From assembly GCA_004794655.1 (NCBI GenBank), contig SMMW01000506.1:908001-972000 (forward strand): a stretch of DNA of 64,000 bases. Direction: 5' to 3'. Position 1 is the first letter of the stretch. Every line of letters starts with the position of its first letter. The stretch is from Marisa cornuarietis (lineage: Eukaryota > Mollusca > Gastropoda > Architaenioglossa > Ampullariidae). The position numbers and the translations under genes were made by a program. This document shows positions 24,377-36,561 of this stretch, one piece after another. The notes under the pieces are model-generated. The model saw only the letters and a program-made list of their open reading frames with translations. It did not search any database and was not told where the DNA came from.

Positions 24377-27300
24377 ATGAACCAGATGGTAAGTAAGACA
24401 GAGTGATGGAAAGAAGAAGAATATTTGTGTGTGTGGGGGGGGGGGGGAAGAGAGAGGGAGAAAGAAAGTGGAGTAGGAAAGAAAAGCAAACAGAACTGAG
24501 GGAGGGGAATACTGAGAGACAGACATGAACAGGAAAAAAAGGGAAAAGTAAAATAAGAAAAACCTGAATGACAAAGACATAGAGCCATGTTCAAACACAT
24601 GCATGTGTATGCACACATACTCTCTCTCTCAGACTCTCTCTCACACACACAGGCTCTCTCTCTCTCTCACACACACACACAATTAAATCCCCTCTCCCAA
24701 TCATAGAATCTCACGTACACTATTAAATACCCTCTCCAAATCAGAGAATAATGCAGTGACAATTCTTTATTAATGAGGAAAGTTTGTTTTCTTCCACCAT
24801 ATAGAGAAGAAATAATATTAACTACAAAAGTAAGGGATGGGGCAGACAAAAGACAGAAAAGTGTCAGTAGAAAACATAGTGTTGTCTTTTCATTACCCAA
24901 GGAATGAAAGAGGAGCAGCTCAGCACCTCAGTAGGAATCCTAAACAATTTGATTGATGTTTTGTACGTGTGACTGGTTATTGCATTGCTCCTTTAATAGT
25001 GTTGTATGTATTTATGTTTGTATGTCATGCTCTTTGAGTCTTAGTAAATGTAAAGTTTCACGAAGAGTTTGCTATACTTGGCAGGCATCAGTTGTTGTGG
25101 TAAAAAATATAAATCCTAACACCAGAGACAATGCCATTGAGTTATTCTTTAGCAACAAACGACGCAGCAATGGTGGTCCGGTTGTACAAGTGGACAGATT
25201 AAACAAGTCCTATGCTCATGTTCATTTCTTCAGCCCGCTGGGTATGTATTTAGCTCATCAGGGAATTAGCTACCTCATGAAGCATATATGTAGATGGCTC
25301 ACTAGAAGTGTAGCTGCAAATTAAAAAGTATCCAAGACAGTGATTGCAAATATTTTGAATTTTCAAGTTCATAGGTTCAATCACCTGAAATATGACTGCC
25401 AGGTGGCACATGTGTAGATGATTTTTTTAATACTTTATGCATCATTGAATAATTATTATTTATTTTATAAATTTTCTTCTTTTTTTGTTCTGACCAAAAT
25501 CTTAAAAAACACTACATATATGAAGCTGTTCCACATGTATAACTAAGAGGTTGATAAGAAGAAATCTTTACATGCAAGTAAGGCACAATGGTTTTATGCT
25601 TGCATTTCAAGCTTTGTTTTTTGACTCATGACTGCCCAGTGGCTGAGCTATTGGGCTGGGTAGGCTTTCTATTCATTTACTGACCCATATCAATGCCCAT
25701 TGTCCAATGATCAGGCATAAACTGGTCTTGACATGTTGTATCTCCCTTCTTATACTACATGTGGTGTTCTGTAGTCCTTTTATTTACCATGCTTATTGAG
25801 TTCCATTTCTGTTTGCTCAAATATTTATAAGTGACATTTATTACCTTGGTGGTCTTTCCCCTTGCAGATGCTCAACGAGTAGTTGATAAAGGATTTCATG
25901 TCCTGGATGATTTTCGTCTTGAAGTCTCCTTTGAACAGACTTGTGTTTCATCTTCCATCAGACCTTCTTCACAGGTTGATGTGGACACCAGGCTGACAAA
26001 TGAAGAAAGATGTAGCTTTTCAGCGGGTACAAAATATGATAGGGATCAAAGAGATGAGACACAATATGATAGGGGTCAAAGATATGAGACCCAATATGAT
26101 AGAAGTCGAAGATATGAGAGTGCAGACTATGAGCAACATATGCCTGCAGACAGAGGTAAGGAAATGTGTGCTTCAAGTCAGTTCACCACCAGCCACAATA
26201 CACTGATTTCTAACAGAGGCGATAAAAAAACATGTATGGAGGTAGATGATAATGACAGGGAATATAACCAACCAGTGTACAGCTGGGACACAAAAATGGG
26301 CATGAAGTATGAAGGAGCCAAATTTCAAGAGAAGGGACTTGACAGGCAAGCATGTCCTGTGCAAGAGAGATCCTCACAAGCCCCATATGATAAGATGAAT
26401 GCATCAGAACAACGTTTTGACCACAGATCCCTAAATAAAGATGAAGATGTAGAAGATCTTGTGTCTAGGATCACAAATCTCCAACTCTCCACTGACATGA
26501 CAAAAGGACCCAAACTTCAGCAAGCAGATAAGACAGAAAAGGACGAAGGTCAGATGATTACCTTTAAAGACGAAGTTATCTCCAACTTAAAGCCAGCCCA
26601 GATCAAGATTCTTTCATTGCCGCAGGTTGGTCAAAACTTCAAGGCAAAGTGGAAAAATCTTACATTTGAGGTGGACTACAAAAACCTCCAGATGAGGCTG
26701 AAAGCTCCAGAAAGTATAATGATGACGATCAAGGGAGATGTCCTGTCATTTGTCACAGCTGTGTGTGAGAGACAGATGTCACTGACACCAGCAAAGGCAA
26801 ACATGTTCTCCAGCACTCATGCCCGAGACTTTATCCAGGCTAAGCTTGAAAAACGGGGACTGGCTTGTTGCTGGGCAGTGGACCACTTTGACTCCATCTC
26901 TATGTGTGGTCACATGCATGAAGTTAGAGAGATGCAGGAAACCCTTGAGTCTGCATTCAGGGAGGAGACTATCTCCCTTGATGATGATAAGATGGCAGTT
27001 GTGAAGAGTTTAGCATGGCAGGCATTTGTAAAGAAAGTGGAGCATCCAGAAAGAGGAACATTACCATCTCCTAAGCTCATTTTGAATTTGTCTCAAAAGT
27101 CTATTACAGTTGTAGATGTTGCAGAAGACTTTACCACAACCTATCATAATGTGAAGTCTTTCTTCAACAGCAACAGACTGGGGGAGATCAAAATAAAAAC
27201 TGATGTGAACAAACATAAATTCCTTACACAGTTCTGCAAAGAAGAGCTGAAAGAGCTTTGCAAGCAAGATGTGACTTTAAATTTAGACAAAGATGGTTGT

Positions 27301-30300
27301 GTGGTTGTCAAGGGTCTCCATGACAATCTATCAATCATCGGTAAAGAAATTTCTCAACTCCTGCAGTCTATTAAAAGTGAACAGAAGACATTCAAAGGTC
27401 CTGGAATGGCCAGGTACTTCAGCAGCCAGCAAGGACAGGATTTTTTAATGAACACGGGAAATATTATGGGCTGCTTAGTAACAACATCCTTTGATCAGAC
27501 AAAAGCTGACCATGGCAGAAGTGGATCTGGCAGGAGCAGGCACAGACCCTTAGGAGACAATGGTAATTCTAGTCCAAAATCTGACAATAAGTTTGCCTGA
27601 GACCATTTCCAGAGAATGCCAATAGTCAGTTCAACAATGCAGACTTTGTCAATGATAGCTTTGTGATGCATGGCACAATTGTTTTTCTGATAGGAAAATG
27701 CACATTAAAAAACCAAGCAAATCAAGAAATACAATTTGAGAGCAATTCAGATAGAAGAGAGTTGTGGTACAAGGAAAATATTCATGAAAGATATTCAGTT
27801 CAAGATGTTATCCCCCACAATGCTACAAATTCACAAATCATGATGCAATATTGTCATGTCATACAGATTCATTTGCTACACATGATGCAAGGTCAGGAGA
27901 CACATCAGATACTCCAATGCGAATCATCACTGGAGATCTTGCCAAGTCAAAAGTAAGAGATATCTACTGTGATATGTACAGTGATCACTATATGGATCTG
28001 TAATCTGTAATTGCAAGTGACTGGCAGTACAGAATTAAAAAAAAATTAGAATTCTATTTTATGTTAAGAATTTATGGTTCACGTTAATAGACAGTATACA
28101 ATATTTTTGGCTGTTTTACTTTTGTGTTAACTGAGGAATACTGCTGTTGCAGGCAGATGTAATTGTCAGCACAGCACACCCCAGCCTGGACTTGCAAAAA
28201 GGTGTGCTGTCACGGAGCATCCTGGAGCATGGTGGTGATGCCATTCAGCAGGAACTGCAAGACTATTTTCAAAAATATGGCTCGGCACAGCTGGGAAAAG
28301 TGGTCGAGTCTTCAAGTGGGAACCTGCACTGCAGACGAATATTTCACCTAAGTCTTCCTGTGTGGCAGAAAGACAGGGGACAGGTATATTCATGTATTCT
28401 TGAAGTTGCATTTTTCTGTTGTATTTATGAAAAACTTATTACTGCTTATCTAATCACAGAACAATCAAAACTGTACACACTTTTGTTTTTTGCTGCACCA
28501 GCTATATTTTTAAGGTTTATTTAATTATATTTTACCAATTTGTTGAAGTGATACACTTAGTAAACATGTGTAAGAAGATCTGGCACTGAATTGTAACTTG
28601 AGTTGCAAATTTTATAGGAGGTAATCATTTAGTTATAGAGACAAAGATTTTCTGATCAAGCAGGTATTCCAAGTGCAGCTAATGTTGTCAGTTTATCAGA
28701 TTAAACACATATTTACCATCTGGATCATTAGTAATAATCTGCATCTATTTTATTCAACAGCTACTAATTGCACTCATTCAGTCATGTACTCAATTCAAAC
28801 AGCATGACAAAGACCCCCACCATTCAGCCATGAAAAACAGCAATCAGGCATACACAATCAAACACGATGAGACTGAACAAAAACACTTTACGTTACCTCG
28901 TACAGTGTTCAGATTGTTCTCTCTGTATCTGTTTTCTACAGGTACTGAAGTCTGCAGTTTTGGAGTGTCTCGACAGAGCACATAAGAAGAAAGCTAAGAG
29001 CATATCTTTCCCTACCCTGGGTACAGGCAAGTTGGGGTACCCAAGTCCTGCGGTAGCAGATATTATGTACGATGCAATAAGTAAATGGTTCCACAGCAAC
29101 AGTGACAGCTGTTTGAAGGATGTTCAAATCATTGTCTTCTCCAAGGACAGACAGAGTATTGAAGTGAGTCAATACTTCACTCATTTGAGCTGATTGGTAA
29201 AAACCTAAGTCTGAGAGAGAGAACGAAAGAGAGAGGGTGGGGAATGTGCATGGTATATGTGCTGATGTTTTATATATATATATATGTACAGATGTTATAC
29301 ATACATGTTGATATGTGTGTATGTATATATGTGTGTATATGTTTATTTGTGTGGTTACGTATTCATTTATTTGTATATCCAGTTAGGCTGGTTTTGCTGC
29401 CTTACTTAACCTATTAATACATCTTTTACTTACAGGAACTAAACTTTAAAAAGTTTGATTCAACATTGTAAATCTTAACACAGGTCAAAGTAATTTTTAT
29501 TTACTTTGTTATGTTTAACTATATTATTACTGTTTGGATTCTGAAGGCTTTTAGAAAAGTAGATAAAGGGAGTACCTTACACCAAACAGTCTCAGGCCAA
29601 GAAGATCGGGATCGTGGTGGTAGCCACAGAAGTAAGTCAGACATTGTGGGCCAAAATATAGTATTTTAGATATAGCATATTACATATATTATATTACATA
29701 TATTATATTAGATATATTATATTACATATAGTAGATTATAGTAGAAAACGAGTACAAGTTTAAACAGACTTCACCTGCTTGTATAAATACTTTTGGTACC
29801 CCTGTATACCATAAAGAGATAGGAATGTTTAATGATGGATGACTCACTGACACAATGTGTTATAGGCCACAGCCAGTCTCACTCTTCATATGGTGACAAC
29901 ACAAGGTGGACGTCAGTGGATGTGACAATCTGGTCTAAGACACAAGAAGCTGTTGACAAGATGATGGAGAGATTAGACCGCCATATTGAGGAGAGTCAGA
30001 CTACAAAGAAAGAAAAAGACAAGATTATCTGCAGCTTCTCAGCTCAGCAGGTGCCAGTGCTTATCTTGTTGATTCTCCCAGCTTAGAGATCTTTTTTAAA
30101 GGTGAAAATTAATTAAAGTAGAATGAGTGGAGAGAGACATGAATCTGTGTGTGTGTGTGTGCATGTGCCACAGGCATGGACATCCATGAATATGCATTGC
30201 AGGGTATTCATATATGTTTTGCAGCAATCAGCAGTAATGGGTCTTCAGAAAAAACATGAAGTTGCCATTGATCTTGACACACACCTTGGGGTTGTCAAAA

Positions 30301-32711
30301 TTACAGGCTTTGAGCGTAATGTGCTGGAAGCATTGTCTGCTGTCAAAGACATCAAATTTGATGCCAGCAAACATCGCCCTGTTGCAGTTGAAATGCTGGC
30401 AGTCCGCTGGCAGTATGAGGTGAGTAAGGACAAGTACAAAGACTTTGACTCAGAGCATGTTCTGGAAATTGAGGCTGCCTACAAGAAAAAGGAGTCTGCT
30501 GTTGTTCTGACTGACAAGCAAGGAAGGGGTTACAAAATTGTTTTCAAAGACAAGAAGGAGTATTCCTTAGATGACAAGAGTGCTCCCCCAATTTCAGTTC
30601 GTCGTAGGGACATTTTGGAAGGTAATGAATAAAATTCTGGGTGCTATTTCTCTCTCTCTCCCTCTCACACACACACACACACACATGCATGTATGCACAT
30701 ATGTACACAAGCCTATATGCATACACCATGTACACTTAGCAGCAGGATAATATGAATTTAAACAGACAAGTGTTGTAAAAATAGCAGTAGATCACAAATG
30801 TCTTCACTGAGAGAAGCAGAACATATGGTAGAAAATGAAAAGTAAGATGTGGACAGTATAAAGCATTTAGTTAACGTTGCAATGTACAGGAAAAATGTTC
30901 ATGTCTCATGTGCTCATGCTCATCATTTCTTCATATTCAAGATGTTGTCACTAATATATTCATAGAATCTTTCTTTTTCCTCTCTGTATGTGCTTGTATG
31001 GACACACATGCAAAAAGAAAAAGCTCAAGAGATCCCTCTCCCTCACCACTGGGATCCTATGAAGGGGAACAAAGTGAAGCTGGTGACCTTGAAACCCTCT
31101 TCTGGAGAATATAAACGAGTGCTGCAGCACTTTGGGGGCCAGCCTGTCCAGAAGGTGAGTTTTGAAGTCTGAGCTGGAGTCAGTTTATGGTCTACACCAT
31201 ACAAACTGAATATCTTGGAACAAGACCCCAGAGAGATCCCCCTATACCGGACAAACCCAGCATGGAATGAATCTGCTTTCCATACAAAATGGTCATACAC
31301 CATTTGAATCTTTCAAATCTGCACTGAAAACGCACCTCTTCCTTGAGCATTTCTCCTAACACAGTCCGCACAATGCTCGTCCGTCTTAACCCCGCCCCCT
31401 TCCCTCTTGCTACTTTACCCATCTTTCTCGCAGAATCACTATATTTTTCTGTTCCTGTTACTTGATGCCTTTTGTTTTCTGTTTCGTCAGTACTGTCGTT
31501 TTCTTTCGTCCCCTTTGTTCTGTGTCTACTTAGTCCACGTCTCTTCCTCGTTTTAAGCGCTAAGAGCATGCTCTCTATGAGTGTGAATATGCGCTATAAA
31601 AATCTTCACTATTATTATTACACCATATTGACCTTTGATGTTAAAACAGAAGGATCCAAAATTTACTTTCAGATACTGACGAATCAGTGCATATTCCTTT
31701 TAAAGAACTTGTACATACCATTAAAGTAACAAGAAACCCAAAAAACTTTGCTTCCAGGTTGTTTGGACTGCCTTTGAGAGAGGTGGCAAAGTAATATTTG
31801 CGAGTCATCTGATTTTGGAGTAAATGCTAGGAATCCTAGGGTATAACCTCACATTGTGTTTGCTTAAGCAATGAAATTGTATCTTTAATGTTTCCAGCAG
31901 TTTGGAGGAGTTTTGTATGTGGTCTGCAATTACTCAAATAATTACAAAAAAGATTTCTTTCAGATTGAACGTGTGCAGAACCCAACCCTCTTCCAGCAGT
32001 ACAAGGTGAAGAAGAAGGAGCTGGAGATGCACAACCCACCTGGCACTGAAAACGAGAAGAGGCTCTGGCATGGCACTGACTCCAGAAGTGTGGACAGCAT
32101 CATTACTAATGGCTTTAATCGGAGCTACTGTGGCAAAAATGGTGCATAATAATTGAACATTAATATACCTTTATATTCCGTGTTCATGTGTCTGAATGAA
32201 AGACAGAGATGGGTGTGTAGGGATGGTTTGTGTGTGGAACAAGAAAAAACAATTTAAAGTCTACTGTCATACTCATTGATGAAGATCGCTGTAGAATATA
32301 TATAGAAAAATGCTAATATATATATATATATATATAGACCACTCACTGATAATTAAAAAGTAAATAGGTACGATGTAATGATTGAGTTAATAATGAAATA
32401 TTTAATGTTGTGAATAGCTTTGTATGTAATAGTTTTTGTAAACATGGATCCAATTCCTTTCTGCAGGTACAGCATATGGTGATGGAGTTTACTTTGCCAC
32501 AGATGCAAATTACTCTCGAGGGTTTGCCAGTGATGGAAAAATGTTCCAAGCACGAGTCCTAGTTGGGCAGTCATCACCTGGCCAAGCTGGCTTAAAAATG
32601 CCACCCCTCAAACCTAGCACAAACCGACCTTATGACTCTTTGAGTGGACCAGGCATGTTTGTTCTGTTCCATGACTCTCAAGCCTATCCAGAATATCTGC
32701 TGACTCTGTGA
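24377..32711 (+). CDS. P3: PARP14-like mono-ADP-ribosyltransferase (RRM, KH-like, macro, WWE, ART)
   Basis: Exons: 24376-24388 (ATG 24377), 25085-25241, 25868-27562, 27867-27952, 28153-28383, 28942-29163, 29547-29631, 29866-30050, 30225-30621, 31018-31154, 31964-32141, 32467-32711. The sum is 3630 nt, giving 1209 aa with every phase consistent. Domains: RRM-like (VVVKNINP..FFSNKRRSNGGPV, aa ~8-57); a linker with 10-aa repeats; KH-like repeats (~270-600); a macro domain (IITGDLAKSK then ADVIVSTAHPSL, ~635-801) resembling the second macro of PARP14; KH-like plus WWE (VRWQYEV, ~892-1022); ART (~1030-1209) with RVQNP, LWHGT (His1105) and GDGVYFA (Tyr1137). At the PARP1 Glu988 position I read Met1192 (GPGMFVLFHD), so mono-ADP-ribosylation of proteins or nucleic acids is likely. 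The microexon start and the acceptors at 29547 and 31018 are the weakest points. A polyA-like attaaa is at 32987. Confidence 0.85.
26034..26120 (+). repeat. 30-bp coding minisatellite in P3
   Basis: Three tandem copies of a 30-base unit, the last slightly short, encode the 10-residue repeat YDRxQRxETQ (YDRDQRDETQ, YDRGQRYETQ, YDRSRRYES). It sits in the linker between the RRM-like and KH-like regions. The copies differ at only a few bases, so the expansion is recent. It is charged and probably disordered. Confidence 0.85.
31208..31622 (+). mobile_element. Composite LINE fragments in P3 intron
   Basis: 31208-31285 matches, in the opposite orientation, the I-like LINE segment at about 34005-34085 (both encode EQDPREIPLYRTNPAWNES). 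It is joined directly to 31290-31622, a LINE 3' end with gcactgaaaacgcacctctt and the terminal gagcatgctc, gcgctataaa, (att)n arrangement also present at 9850-10632. Two unrelated LINE pieces are therefore fused, by nested insertion or template switching. Confidence 0.7.
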
Positions 32712-33099
32712 AAAAACAGTCTCAGTAACATGCTCAGCCTTTGATGAACTTATTCCGGATGAGAGCTCAGGTCAGCCAAATCGAGCAAGCTAGATATTGT
32801 ATGATGGAAGTAGCTGTAAGCTATTGACGCTTCAAATTCTTTGCCATCGTGTGTGTACAATGTTAACTTATGATCAATAGTTCTGTAGTGTTACAAAGGT
32901 TGCTGGTTGATTTTATATTTAACATAATTATTCTTGCAATCTTTGTTTTTAAATAATGCCGGTTATTGCTTTACTCAATATATGTCATTAAAGCTTTATG
33001 GCATGTTTAATGGGAAGCTGGCTGACATTGAAGAAAACACACCAGGCTAATGTCAGACAAATCTGTTCTTTCAGAACTTTTGTTTGTTGTTGTTGTTGT
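32712..33099. other. P3 3' flank
   Basis: A/T-rich probable 3' UTR with attaaa at 32987-32992. No coding sequence seen. Confidence 0.5.
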
Positions 33100-33106
33100 C
33101 GGTCAC

Positions 33107-34480
33107 TCAAATGGATACGCCTGCCTCTTGTACAAATGATGCTGTGCGCCGCAGGTCCCCCAGACTGCCGTGTAGCTTCCTTGATATCGGCGTCTCATCA
33201 GCCCAGATGCGGTGTCTGAGGTCTTCGTGCATGGGGCATTCTTGCAGTAGATGTTTTGTTGTCTGGCTGTCTGTCTGGCACAGGCATCTGTCCGTCTGGC
33301 CGATCCGGAGTTTGGTGTATAGGTGGTGATTGAGACGGTTGTGGCCTGTCCTCAGTCTGAAAATAATGACCTGTTCGGCCCTTGTGAGCAGGTAGTATGG
33401 GTCGTTCTGGTTGAAACGTGGGTGCTGCTGTAGCCATTTGTTATGCTGTTTGGCCTTGATGATGGTTTTGACTTCATTGAAGGTGGTGGACTTGTCTTGC
33501 TGCTCTTTTGTGGATCCTTCCTTGGCAAGAGTGTCTGCGGCTTCGTTGCCAAATACACCGCAGTGGGAGGGAATCCACTGTAAGACGACTGTGTGGTTTC
33601 TGCATAAGGAGGAGAGAGCAGTGGTCAGGGCGTTCAATTCCTTGTCGCTGGCAGTCTGTAAGGCCTGTAGAACAGATAGTGCATCTGTAAAGAAGACGAT
33701 GTTGTTGGAGGTGTCTGGGCTGTTCTCAATGTGGGTGGCACCGGTCTGAATGGCCATTACTTCCGCTTTGAAGTTGGTGGAATAGAGGCCGGTTGTGAGG
33801 GAGAGGCGGTCTTCTCTTCCTCCTGGATACCGAATGAAGATTCCGGCACCACCCTTCTTCACAGCTTGTTCCGCTGATCCATCAGTGTACACATGAGTCC
33901 ACTGGTCTTGTGGGAAGTTGCTGTGGATATACTCCAGAGTACAGGACTTTTTCGCAGTGTCGTCTTGGGAATCTTTCTTGCCGACACCATGGATGTTGCA
34001 GTGGATCAGGGGGAAAGCAGATTCATTCCATGCTGGGTTTGTCCGGTATAGGGGGATCTCTCTGGGGTCTTGTTCCAAGATATCTTGGTGTTTTCGTTCA
34101 AGGATCCTCGTCTGATGGATGAAACTTCCCCTTTTCAGCCTTCCCTTCGTCGGCTGAGCCAGCCTGATTCTCATGGGGTGATTTGGAAGTCTCTTGAACT
34201 TGGCGGCTTGGACGAGTATCTTTGTATCACGTCGGTCCTCGAGTGGTTCCAACCCTGTGATTGTTTCCAGTTCCTGTATGGGCGTAGATTTCATGGCTCC
34301 AGTGATGAGTCTGGTTGCTTGGTTCTGAACCTTGCTGATCTTTTCAAAGTTGGATTTTGCTGCCGTGCCCCATGCTGTCATGCCATACTCTAGGACTGGT
34401 CTAACCCTTCCGGTGTACAGCTTCTTGAGGATTTTGTCATCCGCGCCCCAGTTCGTGCCAGCCAACTTCTTCATAAGTGC
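33107..34480 (-). mobile_element. I-like LINE 3' fragment: RT tail and RNase H, open frame
   Basis: A 455-aa minus-strand frame (34474-33107) starts inside the RT thumb (VRPVLEYGMTAWG, QNQATRLITGAM). It then has a complete RNase H domain with catalytic signatures VYTDGSA, FTDALSVLQAL and WIPSHCGVFGNEAADTLA, and ends with a Cys-rich region (CLCQTDSQTTKHLLQECP). The RNase H domain after RT is the hallmark of I/Nimb-type LINEs. The copy is 5' truncated near 34480 but otherwise undamaged, so it is young. It follows P3 in the opposite orientation. Confidence 0.9.
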
Positions 34481-34607
34481 AGAACTTTTGTTTCTATAAA
34501 TGTATTTTTCATTTGAAATGTGTCGCCGTGGTTACAGTAGGTGTGGGAATATAGTGTTCTTGATTGTGTATTTGGATATAATTGTGATACATGTGTGGCA
34601 TGTGTAT

Positions 34608-34638
<31 letters not shown>

Positions 34639-35453
34639 CACAAACACAATCAGAATCATACAAGTTGACTCCTTGCTAAACCAAAGTGTATTTAACAAAA
34701 AACCAAATGTGAATAAAACCATGGAATCATAATAACTACTCCACAATAGCACTTAAACCTAGTATAAACTGAAAAATGTAAAATTCATTACTACTGTCTT
34801 TTAGTTACAGTATTTAATACTGGTGCAAAATAACATTTCTAAGCAGCCGGTACAAATAAACAAAAATCACAGTTGCTGCCTACAAGTTTTCCTTTGTGAT
34901 GTCTGTGTTTTGCATCAACAATTTGAATTATTTATGTCTCGATGATCAGAGTAAATTAGTGACTGCAGATTGTGAACGTCTGAATATGACAGTTGTCAGT
35001 GGAGGGTCTTCCATAAGAATGTGATGAAATAAGGGAGACAATTGAACACGGTCGACTTCATAAACTATGAGATATAATATGGGAAGTCAACTAAACAGAT
35101 TGATTTACTACCGAAATGCATATAAACGGATCGAGATGCTGCGGAAAGACATAAACTTATGACTTCTTCTTAGTAGCAGCAGAAGGCAGAGCACTATGGG
35201 TAAGGGATATAACCCAATTATAAGACAAATATGAAGACTTACACGATTGCGTCCCTTTAATTAACAGGCAGCTCTGCCTTTGCCCTCGGCGTAGAAATGA
35301 AGATTGTACTCTACTCAGTATACATAATGGGTGTGTACATCACTATCAATTAATTGATGTAAAGAATGCATTGTTACACAATAAATGCAAGAAGCACTGG
35401 TTCTGACTGCTGTAGCTACGAAAACAACAAGTTTAAGTTACAGACTGTTCCAG
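34481..35453. other. Intergenic P3-P4, no gene seen
   Basis: A/T-rich sequence with a short (gt)n/(ta)n run at 34610-34640. I see no exon or recognisable repeat. Confidence 0.5.
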
Positions 35454-35471
35454 GAAAGAGAAACCGAAAGT
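35454..35471 (+). promoter_or_regulatory. ISRE-like triple GAAA array upstream of P4
   Basis: The sequence GAAAGAGAAACCGAAAGT has three GAAA cores at exact 6-base spacing. That is the GAAANNGAAANNGAAA pattern bound by IRF family proteins in animals. It is the best such match I found and lies 32 bases upstream of the exon candidate at 35503. Confidence 0.6.
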
Positions 35472-35502
35472 ATTTAGGGGGGATCAGGTATTCCTGTGTT
35501 TC

Positions 35503-35574
35503 ATGAAACTGGCTCTAGTCGCCTCTTGTTGTGTGTTACTGGGGACGTGGGTTTTCCAAGCAGGTACAGCTCAG
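35503..35574 (+). other. Candidate first exon with upstream ORF (signal-peptide-like)
   Basis: An ATG at 35503 opens 24 codons of strongly hydrophobic sequence (MKLALVASCC then VLLGTWVF, ending AGTAQ), closed by a consensus donor (cag/gtaagt). It looks like a secretory signal peptide. Spliced to the P4 exon at 38478 it would give a 46-aa peptide that stops at 38546, overlapping the main P4 ATG (38501) in another frame. It may be a uORF in the P4 leader, the first exon of another secreted protein, or chance. Confidence 0.35.
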
Positions 35575-36561
35575 GTAAGTGTTATCTGAACAGTGATACC
35601 TGACTTATCTTGTCCTTTATCGCTTTATCAGGTAAACCACTTATATTTCTAGACTGTTTCTTGATTCGAACGATGGTCCTGCGATTTGTATACGGTTCTG
35701 TCAGACACAAATAGTTCACAGAGTTGCTGTTTCAGGGTGACTGAGTATTTTGTAAAGTAGGCAACTGGTTTGTGGCTATTTTATAAATACATGATTGCAG
35801 CAGGTGCACTGGGATAAAACACTGTTGTCCTGAATGTGTTTTGAACAGCTTTGTTCGTTCTCAGCTATTTATAAACTGCACTTTATTGGTTCTGCGCTGT
35901 CTGTTTTTCTTTGCCTTTGTTTACATTCATTCATTTATTGCTGTATTATTTTTAATGCATTAGTTACACGTAGACTTGGCGTGGATCGTAAAGAATAAAA
36001 TGGATGGCAACCCAAAACAATGTCTCGATTTAGACTACTATGTATTCCTGATTTCAATGCCGTTTCTTTTCGATATAGTCATGTTCTCTTCAAGAAATCA
36101 TCTATGCGGGTATCACGTGACATATTCGACTAAGCAGACAGTCAGCTATTTTTAGGCGGAAAAACGTTATGCGACGTTTGAATAGATTTGCTTATTTATA
36201 TAGGTCATGCGTGTCAATATGGATGCAGTATTGAGACAGCTGTTTCCAGTGCTATTTACTGTAATTCATTCGCTCTAATCCAAGTTTTCGTGACTAATCG
36301 ATCAGTCTGTACATCAGTCTGCTCTCTGTTGCGGGATGGGGGGAAGGGGTGGGTGGCGGGGTGGACTAATCAGTCTACAAGGAAGATGTCACAGTTGCTC
36401 GGGTGTTCACCAGTAAATTCCTGACTCGATCGTGACTCAGAAATGACTCAAAATATACGCGCCAACCGATTTTTGTTGGCATCATATCCGGTTATATATA
36501 TACCTTGGCTGTTGGCAATTTATACAAAATAATAATGTGAAATTTAAGCCCGTATATAGAG

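Noticed and set aside
27663..27956. 97-aa plus-strand frame after the large P3 exon
   Set aside because: The frame that matches the macro start (RIITGDLAKSK) is different; this frame is a shadow over an intron and the 86-nt exon.
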